Assembly: GCA_002507545.1 (NCBI GenBank)
Contig: DAVR01000017.1
Location: forward strand, 1 to 33,620
Direction: 5' to 3'
From: Archaeoglobus sp. UBA230
GTDB lineage: Archaea; Halobacteriota; Archaeoglobi; Archaeoglobales; Archaeoglobaceae
Length of the DNA stretch: 33,620 bases
Shown: piece by piece, positions 15,680 through 23,598 of the stretch
How positions within the stretch are numbered: position 1 is the stretch's first letter
Layout: each line of letters opens with the position of its first letter
Translations under genes and position numbers: made by a program
The notes under the pieces: model-generated
Told to the model about the DNA's origin: nothing
Seen by the model: only the letters and a program-made list of their open reading frames with translations
Databases searched by the model: none

Positions 15680-16762
15680 ATGAACACCTTTGGTTATTCG
15701 CTGAGAGTAACTACGTGGGGTGAGAGCCACGGAAGGGCTGTTGGATGTGTTATTGATGGATTTCCGGCTGGGATTGAAGTTGACATTGAGTATATCAACA
15801 AAGAAATGAGAAGAAGGCGACCGGGAGGGAAGTTTGCCTCAAAGAGAAAAGAGGAGGACAAGGTCGAGATTCTTTCTGGTATTTTTGAGGGGAAAACTAT
15901 TGGCACTCCAGTATCTATGCTCATCTGGAACACGGATGTTGATTCAAGACCCTATGAAGAACTCAAGACGGTTTTCAGACCGGGACACGCGGACTACACC
16001 TACTGGGCGAAGTTTGGTATCAGAGACTGGAGGGGTGGTGGGAGAGCTTCTGCCAGAGAAACTGCTGCGAGGGTTGCTGCTGGGGCGATGGCGAAGCTTT
16101 TACTCGAAAAATTTGAAGTTAGGATTTTGGGATATTCCAAGGAAATAGCTGGAGTCGAATGCAGAATTGATGACGTCGAGAAGGCATTTGAAAGAGCGGA
16201 AAAAAGCCCGCTAAGAATGCCTGATATAAAAGCTGAGAAGGAAGCTGAAAGGAGACTGAAAGAAGCGATGAGTGAAGGAGATAGCGTTGGAGGTATCGTT
16301 GAGGTTGTAGCTAAAAATGTCCCGGCTGGTCTTGGAGAACCGGTTTTCGGAAAACTCGACGCTTATCTTGCCTATGCCGTGATGGGGATTCCGGCAGTTA
16401 AAGGGGTTGAGATTGGGGCTGGATTTGATGCAGCGAGGAAAAGGGGGAGTGAGAACAATGATCCAATCGTAATAAGGGGTGGAAAGATAGTCTTTGAGAG
16501 CAACAACGCCGGAGGGATTCTGGGTGGGATATCGAACGGTGAGGACATAATTGTAAGGGCAGCGATAAAACCAACGGCGTCAATCTCAAAAAGGCAGAGA
16601 ACTGTTGATTACGAGAGAATGGAAGAGGTGGAGATTAGCGTTAAGGGTAGACATGACCCTTGCATTGTGCCGAGAGCTGTTCCCGTTGTGGAGGCTATGG
16701 TTGCACTGACAATTGCAGACTGCATGATGCTCCAAGGCATGATTCCGAGAAGCTTCAGGTAG
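15680..16762 (+). CDS. aroC: Chorismate synthase
   Basis: A 360-aa enzyme of normal length, converting 5-enolpyruvylshikimate-3-phosphate to chorismate with reduced FMN, the last shikimate step. Family signatures are present: WGESHGRAVGCVIDG near residue 12, FRPGHADYTYWAKFG and RGGGRASARETAARVAAGA around residues 95-135. SNNAGGILGGISNGEDI follows near residue 275 and the AIKPTASI segment near residue 296. The ATG at 15680 lies 1 nt after the tautomerase stop. The next gene (interrupted DUF429) begins 1 nt after its own stop. No other shikimate genes are in the window. Confidence 0.97.
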   Translation: MNTFGYSLRVTTWGESHGRAVGCVIDGFPAGIEVDIEYINKEMRRRRPGGKFASKRKEEDKVEILSGIFEGKTIGTPVSMLIWNTDVDSRPYEELKTVFRPGHADYTYWAKFGIRDWRGGGRASARETAARVAAGAMAKLLLEKFEVRILGYSKEIAGVECRIDDVEKAFERAEKSPLRMPDIKAEKEAERRLKEAMSEGDSVGGIVEVVAKNVPAGLGEPVFGKLDAYLAYAVMGIPAVKGVEIGAGFDAARKRGSENNDPIVIRGGKIVFESNNAGGILGGISNGEDIIVRAAIKPTASISKRQRTVDYERMEEVEISVKGRHDPCIVPRAVPVVEAMVALTIADCMMLQGMIPRSFR

Positions 16763-16763
16763 T

Positions 16764-17318
16764 ATGTATTGCGGCGTGGATGTTGGGCTGAAGAAATGCC
16801 ACGCTGCTGTAATCGGTGATGGTGTTGAATTTCTCGGGGATTACGAGGAGCTGGACCTGAGTGGTGTCAAACTTGTGGGCATAGATGCTCCTCTTAGCTT
16901 TCCTGAAAGGGGGGCATTCAGGGAATGTGAACGACTTCTTTTGAAAATGGGGATAAGGCTGTTTCCCTCAGGTGCCCCTTTTTTCAGGAAAATTTCATTG
17001 TGAGGTATGGAGATCGCAGGGGAGCTTAGAAAGAGGGGGATTAAAGTATACGAGGTTTACCCTTATGCCACGAGGGTAATTCTTGACATAGCCCCAAAAG
17101 CAAAGAAGCGTACAAAGGATGGACTGAGTGAGATAATCCACAGTCTATCGAGGTTTGTTGAGGTTGAGAAGGCAAACCATGACGAGGTTGATGCGATAAT
17201 CGCTGCTCTGACGGTCATGATGTATGATAGGGGCATGGGTATTTTGCTGAAGGGCTCTGATGGGGAGATAGTTGTCCCGAGGGGCAACCTTCAGCTTGGC
17301 CTGAGCGGTTTTGGGTAA
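16764..17318 (+). pseudogene. DUF429 family gene interrupted by an in-frame TGA
   Basis: Two pieces of one DUF429-like protein lie in the same frame. Residues 1-79 start MYCGVDVGLKKCHAAVIGDG and end FFRKISL at a TGA (17001-17003). The second piece resumes at ATG 17007 as MEIAGELRKRGIKVYEVYPY and ends at 17318. Joined they give about 184 aa with the family order (GVDVG, GIDAPLS, VYEVYP, DEVDAIIAALT). A single CGA-to-TGA change would explain the break. The second ATG has GAGGT directly against it, too close for a normal ribosome site, although reinitiation cannot be excluded. The function of DUF429 (RNase H-like fold) is unknown. It could also be a sequencing error. Confidence 0.7.
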
Positions 17319-17327
17319 AGTTAATAA
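17319..17327 (+). promoter_or_regulatory. TATA box for the DUF89 operon
   Basis: AGTTAATAA is centred 26 nt before the ATG at 17349, immediately after the DUF429 stop. No Shine-Dalgarno sequence is present, so a leaderless start is likely. Confidence 0.5.
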
Positions 17328-17348
17328 CCTCAACAACGAGGACAGCAC

Positions 17349-18215
17349 ATGAAAATTTCCCCCCTCTGCCCTTCATGCCTTCTCGGAAGGGTATACTATG
17401 AAGCGAAGCTTGTTACCGACGATGAGGAGGTTATTGCTAAATGTGTAGAAGAATCCCTCTCAATTTTGGCTGAGAACTTTCCGCTCAAACCTATCAATGC
17501 TCATCTCGCTACCAGAATTCACAGGAGGGTTTATGAGATTCTCGGCGTTGATGATCCCTATTTGAAGGTGAAAGAGAATGCAAACAGGGTTGCTCTGGAA
17601 TCACTACCTCTGGCAGAGAAAATAGTTAGAGGGTCTGAAGACCCTTTTAAGACTGCAGTTATCATTTCAATCGTCGCAAATACTTTCGATTACGGTGTTC
17701 AGGGTCACAAAGTTGTTGAAAGGGATTTTCAGGAATTCCTTCTCAGGAAAATTGAGGAGGGGTTAGCCATTGACAACGTATCGAGGCTGAGAAACCTCTG
17801 CAGCGGGAAGGTGGTTTATCTGACCGACAATGCGGGAGAAATAGTGTTCGACACCCTTCTGATGAAGGAAATTAAAAAATACTCTGAGAAGCTTACTGTT
17901 GTTGTGAGGGGGAGGGCAATCATAAGTGATGCCACCACTGAAGATGCAAAACTCGCAGGTGTTGAAAAGATAGCAGATGAGCTTCTGACGAATGGAAAAG
18001 GAGCAATTGGTATTATAAGGGAGGAGCTGCCTGAAGAAACGCTAAAACGTCTTGAAGAGGCTGATGTGATAGTTGCGAAGGGGATGGCAAACTACGAGTG
18101 TCTTTCAGATGCCGAATTCAAGCCAATTGCATTCCTGCTAACAGCCAAGTGTGAGCCTGTGGCGAGGGATATTGGAGTTGAAGTTGGAGATATGGTCGCA
18201 AAGGTGGTTGAATGA
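17349..18215 (+). CDS. DUF89 / ARMT1-like metal-dependent phosphatase
   Basis: A 288-aa protein of the archaeal DUF89 family (damage-control phosphatases, ARMT1-like). Visible signatures are the N-terminal CPSCLLGR segment, the core YLTDNAGEIVFD (about residues 157-168) whose Asp/Asn coordinate metal, VVRGRAIISDAT, and VIAKGMANYE near the C-terminus. Family members hydrolyse phosphorylated metabolites, including damaged sugar or cofactor phosphates. The substrate here is not known. A TATA box 26 nt upstream supports the ATG at 17349. The stop overlaps the next ATG (ATGA, 18212-18215), which forms an operon with the cysteine-rich and Brix genes. Confidence 0.88.
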   Translation: MKISPLCPSCLLGRVYYEAKLVTDDEEVIAKCVEESLSILAENFPLKPINAHLATRIHRRVYEILGVDDPYLKVKENANRVALESLPLAEKIVRGSEDPFKTAVIISIVANTFDYGVQGHKVVERDFQEFLLRKIEEGLAIDNVSRLRNLCSGKVVYLTDNAGEIVFDTLLMKEIKKYSEKLTVVVRGRAIISDATTEDAKLAGVEKIADELLTNGKGAIGIIREELPEETLKRLEEADVIVAKGMANYECLSDAEFKPIAFLLTAKCEPVARDIGVEVGDMVAKVVE

Positions 18216-18796
18216 AGAACGAGAGGGAGCGAGCCCTTATTGACCTCTTTGCTGCAATGGAGGACTTTGCAGGCTCAGCTCTCGAATGCTACCACTATCC
18301 TTGTCACTTCGAGGGGCAGGACTGCTCTCTCTGCTACTGCCCTTTCTACCCATGCCTGATTTACCGGCTCGGTGGAGAACTCATCGTCTCATCCACCGGC
18401 AGCTATGTCTGGAGCTGCAAAAACTGCAGATGGATTCATGAGAAGGAGAGTGTTGAGGAGATAGTCACATATTTTTCAGCTTTCTCCAGGCAGTTTCTTG
18501 TGGAAGCAAACTGGCGTTTTTTCAGCAAAAGCCTTCAAGAAATTCTTTTCGGTATGGAACTTGGAAAAGAGGAGAAGAGTGGGGTATATAACCTGATGCC
18601 CGCAAACTTTTACGGTTGTGAATGCAAACCAGCAAATTCCGGAGAATTTCTCGATGTGATCATTGAGAATTTCATTATAAGCTCGGTAAAGAAAATAGAG
18701 AGTATGGATGAAGCTAAGGGAATCGTAATCCCTGAAAAATCCGGAAATATGATTCTTGGAATGATTGAGGACGGTTTTGTGAGATGTATATTGTAA
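18212..18796 (+). CDS. Cysteine-rich small-domain protein with an uncharacterised C-terminal extension
   Basis: A 194-aa protein. Residues about 20-75 form a cysteine-rich domain (CYHYPCHFEGQDCSLCYCPF, then YPC, later CKNCRWIHE) that looks like the cysteine-rich small domain, a predicted metal-binding module. About 120 residues follow that I do not recognise, with only two more close cysteines (YGCECKP) and alternating hydrophobic strands. There is no signal peptide or clear TM segment. The start overlaps the DUF89 stop (ATGA) and the 3' end overlaps the Brix ATG by 13 nt, so the three are translated together. A metal or phosphatase link is suggested by position only. Confidence 0.75.
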   Translation: MKNERERALIDLFAAMEDFAGSALECYHYPCHFEGQDCSLCYCPFYPCLIYRLGGELIVSSTGSYVWSCKNCRWIHEKESVEEIVTYFSAFSRQFLVEANWRFFSKSLQEILFGMELGKEEKSGVYNLMPANFYGCECKPANSGEFLDVIIENFIISSVKKIESMDEAKGIVIPEKSGNMILGMIEDGFVRCIL

Positions 18797-19248
18797 CAAC
18801 GTCGAGAAAACCTGGCAGAAAGACGAGGAGATTTGCAAAGGTTATTGCGAGATTCTTTAACTGGAGATACATTAACAGAGGTAAGATGAGCTTAGAGGAA
18901 CTCAAATCTATTTCAGAAAACTTCTGGATCATTTCGGAGGTTAAGGGTAATCCTGCAATAATGAGTTTATACAGAAAGGGTGAGGAGGTGTTGAGAATGG
19001 GCTTTACGGTCAGCAACATAAACAAAATTGAAATGGACGATAGTGCAGTGGTTTTTCAGGGCAAAACTCCGATAGACCCGCTTGTGTTTGGTGCCATACC
19101 GCAAAGCAGAGCGGGAATAAAGCTTGTGAGAAAATTCGATTTTCCAAAAAAAGTTATTGTCAGAGACAATATCTGGCAGCTTCTCTATCAGGACGAAGTT
19201 GTTTTCACGATGAGAATACTTTATATCAAATCCCGAAACCCTCACTAA
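18784..19248 (+). CDS. Brix-domain ribosomal biogenesis protein (Imp4-like)
   Basis: A 154-aa single-domain archaeal Brix protein. The N-terminal MYIVTTSRKPGRKTRRFAKV is the hallmark start of this family, followed by the NRGKMSLEEL segment and the beta-rich second half. Eukaryotic relatives (Imp4, Brx1, Rpf1/2) act in pre-rRNA processing and ribosome assembly, and an RNA-binding role is expected here. The ATG lies inside the 3' end of the cysteine-rich gene. The 3' end overlaps the convergent BFN gene by 23 nt, so the two mRNAs are complementary at their ends. Confidence 0.9.
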   Translation: MYIVTTSRKPGRKTRRFAKVIARFFNWRYINRGKMSLEELKSISENFWIISEVKGNPAIMSLYRKGEEVLRMGFTVSNINKIEMDDSAVVFQGKTPIDPLVFGAIPQSRAGIKLVRKFDFPKKVIVRDNIWQLLYQDEVVFTMRILYIKSRNPH

Positions 19249-19669
19249 AGTCCACAAACTCGGATGGTAATTCCTCACTTCCAGCCTCATCCATGACTTC
19301 ATCCTCGACAAATATGGGACAGGCAAGTCTTAACGCAATTGCTATGCTGTCGCTCGGCCTTGCATCAATTTCTATCGTTTTATCGTTTTGCTTCAGAACC
19401 AGTCTTGCATAAAATGTATTATCTATAAGGTCATCAATCACAATCTTCTCAACTCTTGCATTTAGCTTGCTTATGACATCAACCATCAGATCGTGTGTCA
19501 TCGGTCTTGGAGGAACATCCCCACGCAGTGCATAGTAGATTGAGAGAGCTTCTGCAAATCCTATATAGATTGGCAAAACCCTGCCGTCCTCTGTCCTGAG
19601 TACAACTACAGGAGAACTACCAAATACGCTTTTCACGGCAAATAACCCATACACTTCCGCCACGAGCAC
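19226..19669 (-). CDS. Bifunctional nuclease (BFN/DUF151) family protein
   Basis: A 147-aa protein with BFN-domain features: VVVLRTEDGRVLPIYIGFAEA near residue 21, RPMTHDLM near residue 55, and DARPSDSIAIALR near residue 102. Some plant members are reported to have RNase and DNase activity, but in archaea the role is untested. The likely start is the GTG at 19669, with TATA-like TATTAAATAT (19691-19700) centred 26-27 nt upstream and no ribosome site. A second GTG two codons later is possible. Its 3' end overlaps the Brix gene. Confidence 0.85.
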   Translation of the reverse strand: MLVAEVYGLFAVKSVFGSSPVVVLRTEDGRVLPIYIGFAEALSIYYALRGDVPPRPMTHDLMVDVISKLNARVEKIVIDDLIDNTFYARLVLKQNDKTIEIDARPSDSIAIALRLACPIFVEDEVMDEAGSEELPSEFVDFSEGFGI

Positions 19670-19690
19670 AAATCAATTTACGGTATGAAA

Positions 19691-19700
19691 TATTAAATAT
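19691..19700 (-). promoter_or_regulatory. TATA box for the BFN gene
   Basis: TATTAAATAT on either strand, centred about 27 nt before the GTG at 19669. This is leaderless spacing. Confidence 0.5.
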
Positions 19701-19722
19701 TTTTTGCTATGAAACTGAAGTG

Positions 19723-20694
19723 TTAAAAGGTGAGTTCAAGTGGAAAATGACATGCGAAGAGGTGTCTGTCTCCCTCAAGCTCAGGTTCATCCTTTCTGCA
19801 AACATCCCTCGCAAAGGGACATCTGGGGTGGTATCTGCATCCCGGTGGTATATCAATTGGATTGGCTATATCCCCAATAATCTCCACTCTTTTCCTCCTC
19901 TTCATGAAGCTGGGGACTGAAGAGAGTAAAGCAGCGGTGTAAGGGTGTCTTGGATTGTGTATAACCTTCCTCGTCTCCCCTATTTCGACAATCTTTCCGA
20001 GATACATCACCGCTATTCTGTCTCCTACCAGCCTCGCCACTGACAGGTCATGGGTGATGAAAATCATACTCAAATCATACTCCTCTCTGAATGACATGAG
20101 CAAATCAAGAATTGCCGCTCTGAGGCTTACATCAATCATTGATACCGGCTCGTCTGCGACAACGAACTCCGGCTTTAGTATCATTGCCCTTGCAATTGCA
20201 ACTCTCTGCCTTTGCCCACCGCTCAGCTGGTACGGCATTCTGTTGTAAAACTGCTCTCCCGGCAGCCCAACTCTGTCGAGCATAGCCATAGCCATCTCTT
20301 TTGCCTCCTCACCTTCGGCAATTCCATGTACTGCTAAAGAGTCTTCAAGATGTTCTCCTATTTTCATTCTTGGATTTAGGGATGCATATGGGTCTTGAAA
20401 TACCATCTGGATGTGTCTTCTGAGTCTTCTCAGCTCATCCTTTTCCATTGAGGTGACTTCCTTATCCTTAAAGTATATTCTACCATCTGTGGGGGTTTCA
20501 AGCCCGACAAGAATTCTGCCAGTTGTGGTTTTCCCACATCCACTTTCACCAACCAGTGAAAGAACTTCTCCTTTCTGAACATCGAAGGTTACACCATCAA
20601 CTGCCCTTACGAAATCTCTTCTTTTTGTAAGCAGAACCTCGATGGAGGATTTCTGCACTGGGTAGTATTTCTTCAGTCCTTCAACTTTGAGCAT
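19723..20694 (-). CDS. oppF: Oligopeptide/dipeptide ABC transporter ATP-binding protein (OppF type)
   Basis: A 323-aa ABC ATPase with Walker A GESGCGKTTTGR, signature LSGGQRQRVAIARAM and Walker B FVVADEPVS. After the Walker B the usual ALDVS reads MIDVS. It ends in the oligopeptide-transporter C-terminal cysteine domain (CRYHPRCPFARDVC). It would form a heterodimer with OppD and drive peptide (or nickel or sugar-peptide) uptake through OppB/OppC. The ATG at 20694 shares one base with the oppD stop (TAATG) and has AGGTGA upstream. A start eight codons earlier would lie inside oppD. Last gene of the oppBCDF operon. Confidence 0.92.
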   Translation of the reverse strand: MLKVEGLKKYYPVQKSSIEVLLTKRRDFVRAVDGVTFDVQKGEVLSLVGESGCGKTTTGRILVGLETPTDGRIYFKDKEVTSMEKDELRRLRRHIQMVFQDPYASLNPRMKIGEHLEDSLAVHGIAEGEEAKEMAMAMLDRVGLPGEQFYNRMPYQLSGGQRQRVAIARAMILKPEFVVADEPVSMIDVSLRAAILDLLMSFREEYDLSMIFITHDLSVARLVGDRIAVMYLGKIVEIGETRKVIHNPRHPYTAALLSSVPSFMKRRKRVEIIGDIANPIDIPPGCRYHPRCPFARDVCRKDEPELEGDRHLFACHFPLELTF

Positions 20695-21638
20695 TATTTC
20701 ACCTCGAAAAGCCAACATTTTACGTATCTGCCGTCAACGTCAACACCCGGCGGTTCCTTCATGCACTTTTCCGTTGCTAAAGGACATCTTGGTCTAAATC
20801 TGCACCCCTCTGGTGGTTTGGCAAGGTCTGGAGGGAATCCGGGTAAAGGCTTGATCTCTCTGTCAACCCATACATCTGGAACCGATTCGATAAGACCTCT
20901 TGTGTAGGGATGCATGGGTTCTTTCGTTAGTCTATCAGCATCTCCCATTTCAATGATCCAGCCAGCATACATCACAGCTATTCTGTCACTTCTCTCGGCA
21001 GCGAGAGCAAAGTCATGGGTAATAAGCATTATCGCCCTTCCCTCTTTTCTCATTTCATTGAGCAAATCCATTATCTTTTCCTGAACGATTACGTCAAGAG
21101 CTGTTGTAGGCTCGTCAGCAATTAGTAGCTTCGGATTTAGGCTAACGGCCATTGCTATAACTACTCTCTGTCTCTGTCCACCACTCAGCTGGTGAGGGTA
21201 GGACTCAACTCTATCGGGGGGCAAACCTACCTTTTCGAGCATTTCTCTTGCAATCTGCCATGCCTCCTTTTTCGTAACATCAATGTGCTCCATCAAGGTT
21301 TCGGTTATTTGGTCACCAATTTTTTCGAGCGGGTCCAAGCTGGTCATTGGGTCCTGAAAGACCATTCCTATTTCCTTCCCTCTGACCTTTCTCATTTTTT
21401 CCTCGCTCAGGCTCGTAAGTTCTTTGCCGTCAAAGTAAATTTTACCACCTGCTATCTCTCCGGGAGAGTCTATCAGCCTGATTATCGAGTAAGCGAGGGT
21501 AGATTTACCGCATCCACTCTCGCCAACAATTGAGATAAAGTCTCCCTTTTCAAGGGATAGCGATACGTTGTCAACTGCCCTGATAATTCCCCTCTTCGTC
21601 CTAAAGAGCGTTGTCAAATTCTCCACTTCGAGCAGCAT
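20694..21638 (-). CDS. oppD: Oligopeptide/dipeptide ABC transporter ATP-binding protein (OppD type)
   Basis: A 314-aa ABC ATPase with Walker A GESGCGKSTLAY, signature LSGGQRQRVVIAMAV, Walker B LLIADEPTTALDV and H-loop ITHDFALA. It also has the C-terminal CRFRPRCPLATEKC cysteine domain of the Opp/Dpp family. It pairs with OppF. Start and stop each overlap neighbours by one base (TAATG), so the four genes are translated as one tightly coupled operon. The transported substrate cannot be told from the ATPases. Confidence 0.93.
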   Translation of the reverse strand: MLLEVENLTTLFRTKRGIIRAVDNVSLSLEKGDFISIVGESGCGKSTLAYSIIRLIDSPGEIAGGKIYFDGKELTSLSEEKMRKVRGKEIGMVFQDPMTSLDPLEKIGDQITETLMEHIDVTKKEAWQIAREMLEKVGLPPDRVESYPHQLSGGQRQRVVIAMAVSLNPKLLIADEPTTALDVIVQEKIMDLLNEMRKEGRAIMLITHDFALAAERSDRIAVMYAGWIIEMGDADRLTKEPMHPYTRGLIESVPDVWVDREIKPLPGFPPDLAKPPEGCRFRPRCPLATEKCMKEPPGVDVDGRYVKCWLFEVK

Positions 21639-22498
21639 TATCTTTCCCTCCTCGGCGCATAAATTTCACTGAGTCCCTCTCCTACCAGTGCGAATCCAAG
21701 TGAAAGAAGCATCACCATCAGACCGGGGAAAGTTATCATCCACCAGTAGCCAGCTGGAAGGTAAGGTCTTCCTGAAGCAAGCTCGAAACCCCAGTCAGGC
21801 GTGGGAGCGCTGACAATAAATCCAAGGAAGCTCAGACCTGCCTCGGTAAGTATCGCATCTGCAACGCTGAGGGAGAAGACAACAACCAGTGTGGGGATAA
21901 GGTTGGGGAAGATGTATTTTCTCATAATTCTCCAGTCTGTAGCTCCGATCGCCCTGGCAGCCTCGACGAATAGAAGGGATTTGAGACTGAGAGTTTGGCC
22001 GCGTATCATTCTGAAGTATGTGGGGACGTAAACAACTGAGATCGCAACGACCGCATTGAAAACGCTTGGACCGAGAACGGCAGCAATGGCAATGGCAAGA
22101 ATCAATCCAGGAAAGGCATACATACTGTCCATCAGTATCGAAAGAACTCTATCAAGCTTTCCACCGAAGTAACCGGAAATAAGTCCGAGGGGCACACCAA
22201 TAATCATTGAGATGATAGAGGCTGAGAAAACAACAGCCAGAACGACTCTTGATCCGAATAGAATTCTGGAAAATACGTCTCTTCCAAGATTATCTGTTCC
22301 CATAAGATGCTTCGCACTTGGAGGCTGTAAAACATCTCCGCTCGACTTTATTGGGTCATAGGGAGCTATAAGTGGTGCAAAAATGGCCATAAGAGCGACC
22401 GTTATGACTATCCCCAATCCCGTCAAAACCATATATCTTCCTTCAGCCTCTGGAAGGAAACTGAATATCGTTGTTGCAAGATTCCTAACCTCTGCCAT
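21638..22498 (-). CDS. oppC: Peptide ABC transporter permease (OppC/DppC type)
   Basis: A 286-aa inner-membrane permease with an N-terminal TM helix, then the OppC N-terminal APYDP region and LMGTDNLGRDVFSRILFGSR motif. The core of five TM segments includes the EAA loop (VEAARAIGATDWRIMRKYIFPN, about residues 178-199) that docks on the ATPases. It forms the channel with OppB. The ATG at 22498 is 9 nt after the oppB stop, and the sequence before it contains GAGGTGATCG, a fair ribosome site. Confidence 0.93.
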   Translation of the reverse strand: MAEVRNLATTIFSFLPEAEGRYMVLTGLGIVITVALMAIFAPLIAPYDPIKSSGDVLQPPSAKHLMGTDNLGRDVFSRILFGSRVVLAVVFSASIISMIIGVPLGLISGYFGGKLDRVLSILMDSMYAFPGLILAIAIAAVLGPSVFNAVVAISVVYVPTYFRMIRGQTLSLKSLLFVEAARAIGATDWRIMRKYIFPNLIPTLVVVFSLSVADAILTEAGLSFLGFIVSAPTPDWGFELASGRPYLPAGYWWMITFPGLMVMLLSLGFALVGEGLSEIYAPRRER

Positions 22499-22507
22499 TC
22501 GATCACC

Positions 22508-23527
22508 TCAGTACCTGATCCTCGGATCGAGCAGTGCGTATATCACGTCCACCACCAAGCTTATCAGCGCAACAAACATCGCGTAGAAAACTATTGCTCC
22601 CTGAACTGCAGTGTAGTCTCTGTACTCAATCCTTTCTATCAGAAAAGTGCCCATACCTGGCCATGAGAACGTGGATTCGGTCAGCACCGCACCCGCAAGA
22701 AGTATAGCGAACTGCAATCCCATCAAAGTAACAACTGGAATAAATGCATTCTTCATTGCGTGGAAAATTACCTTTCTTTCTCTCACACCCCTTGCCCGGT
22801 ATGCCCTTATGAAGTCTTGGCTAAGAACATCAATGAGGTTGTTTCTCACCAGCCTCGTGTATGCCCCGGAGAGAACGATGCCGAGTGTTAATGATGGTAA
22901 GGCAAGGTGCGAGAGGGCATCCATCAATGAGGTTAAATTTAGCGTAAGGATACTGTCAAGAACGTACAAACCTGTGATGGTTTCAGGCGAATTTCCGGGT
23001 GTTATTCTGCCCCCTATTGGGAGCAGTTCAAGATAAACACCAAAAAGCATTTGCAAAAGCATCCCGAACCAGGGAATAAAGAGTGTATAGGCAATTATAC
23101 TGTATATCCTCATTCCTGAATCAGTTTTTGAACCTCTTCTGAAGGCAGCAATCGAGCCAGTAATTATGCCGAGAAGAACGCTCAAAACAAATCCAAAAAT
23201 TGTCAGTTCAAGAGTTGCTGGAAAATGATCCATTATTTCGGCAATTACTGGCCTTTTACCCCAAATCATAGATTTTCCAAGATTTCCCGTGAATACCCCT
23301 GTCAGATACTCAATGTATTGAATGTGATAGGGTTTATCAAGTCCCGCCTCGTGTCTCAACCTCTCCAAGACCTCCTCGGGGACTTTTTGGCCTACCATCG
23401 AAGTTATTGGGTCACCGGGGATAATGCGGAGTATCAGGAAAACCAAGGTCAGGAGAATTATCACTGTCGGAATTACCATTAAAAACCTTGTTATTATGTA
23501 AGCTCTCAATGATGACATCGGTTGCAT
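22508..23527 (-). CDS. oppB: Peptide ABC transporter permease (OppB/DppB type)
   Basis: A 339-aa permease with six predicted TM helices. The OppB N-terminus is present (YIITRFLMVIPTVIILLTLVF, then IPGDP) and the EAA-like loop YRARGVRERKVIFHAMKNAF lies near residue 240. It is the first gene of oppBCDF. No periplasmic/extracellular substrate-binding protein is encoded in the operon or nearby, so that component must be supplied from elsewhere. The ATG at 23527 is taken as start. An ATG three codons later (23518) fits a TATTTAAATC-like box equally well. Confidence 0.92.
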   Translation of the reverse strand: MQPMSSLRAYIITRFLMVIPTVIILLTLVFLILRIIPGDPITSMVGQKVPEEVLERLRHEAGLDKPYHIQYIEYLTGVFTGNLGKSMIWGKRPVIAEIMDHFPATLELTIFGFVLSVLLGIITGSIAAFRRGSKTDSGMRIYSIIAYTLFIPWFGMLLQMLFGVYLELLPIGGRITPGNSPETITGLYVLDSILTLNLTSLMDALSHLALPSLTLGIVLSGAYTRLVRNNLIDVLSQDFIRAYRARGVRERKVIFHAMKNAFIPVVTLMGLQFAILLAGAVLTESTFSWPGMGTFLIERIEYRDYTAVQGAIVFYAMFVALISLVVDVIYALLDPRIRY

Positions 23528-23538
23528 GACATTGGTTT

Positions 23539-23577
23539 GATTTAAAAATTTATCTGTCTATGGAAAAATTTAAATTA
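23539..23577. promoter_or_regulatory. Divergent promoter region between oppB and the MinD-like gene
   Basis: Two AT boxes are visible. ATTTAAAAATTTA (23540-23552) serves oppB on the minus strand. AATTTAAATT (about 23568-23577) is centred 26-27 nt before the plus-strand ATG at 23599. Both genes lack clear ribosome sites, which fits leaderless transcripts. The region is 71 nt long and I see no obvious palindromic operator. Confidence 0.5.
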
Positions 23578-23598
23578 TTTAAAACATAGCAACAAAAG

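Noticed and set aside
17001-17003. TGA in DUF429 as a selenocysteine codon
   Set aside because: No SECIS-like hairpin was recognised, related positions are expected to be arginine, and Archaeoglobus is not known to make selenoproteins.
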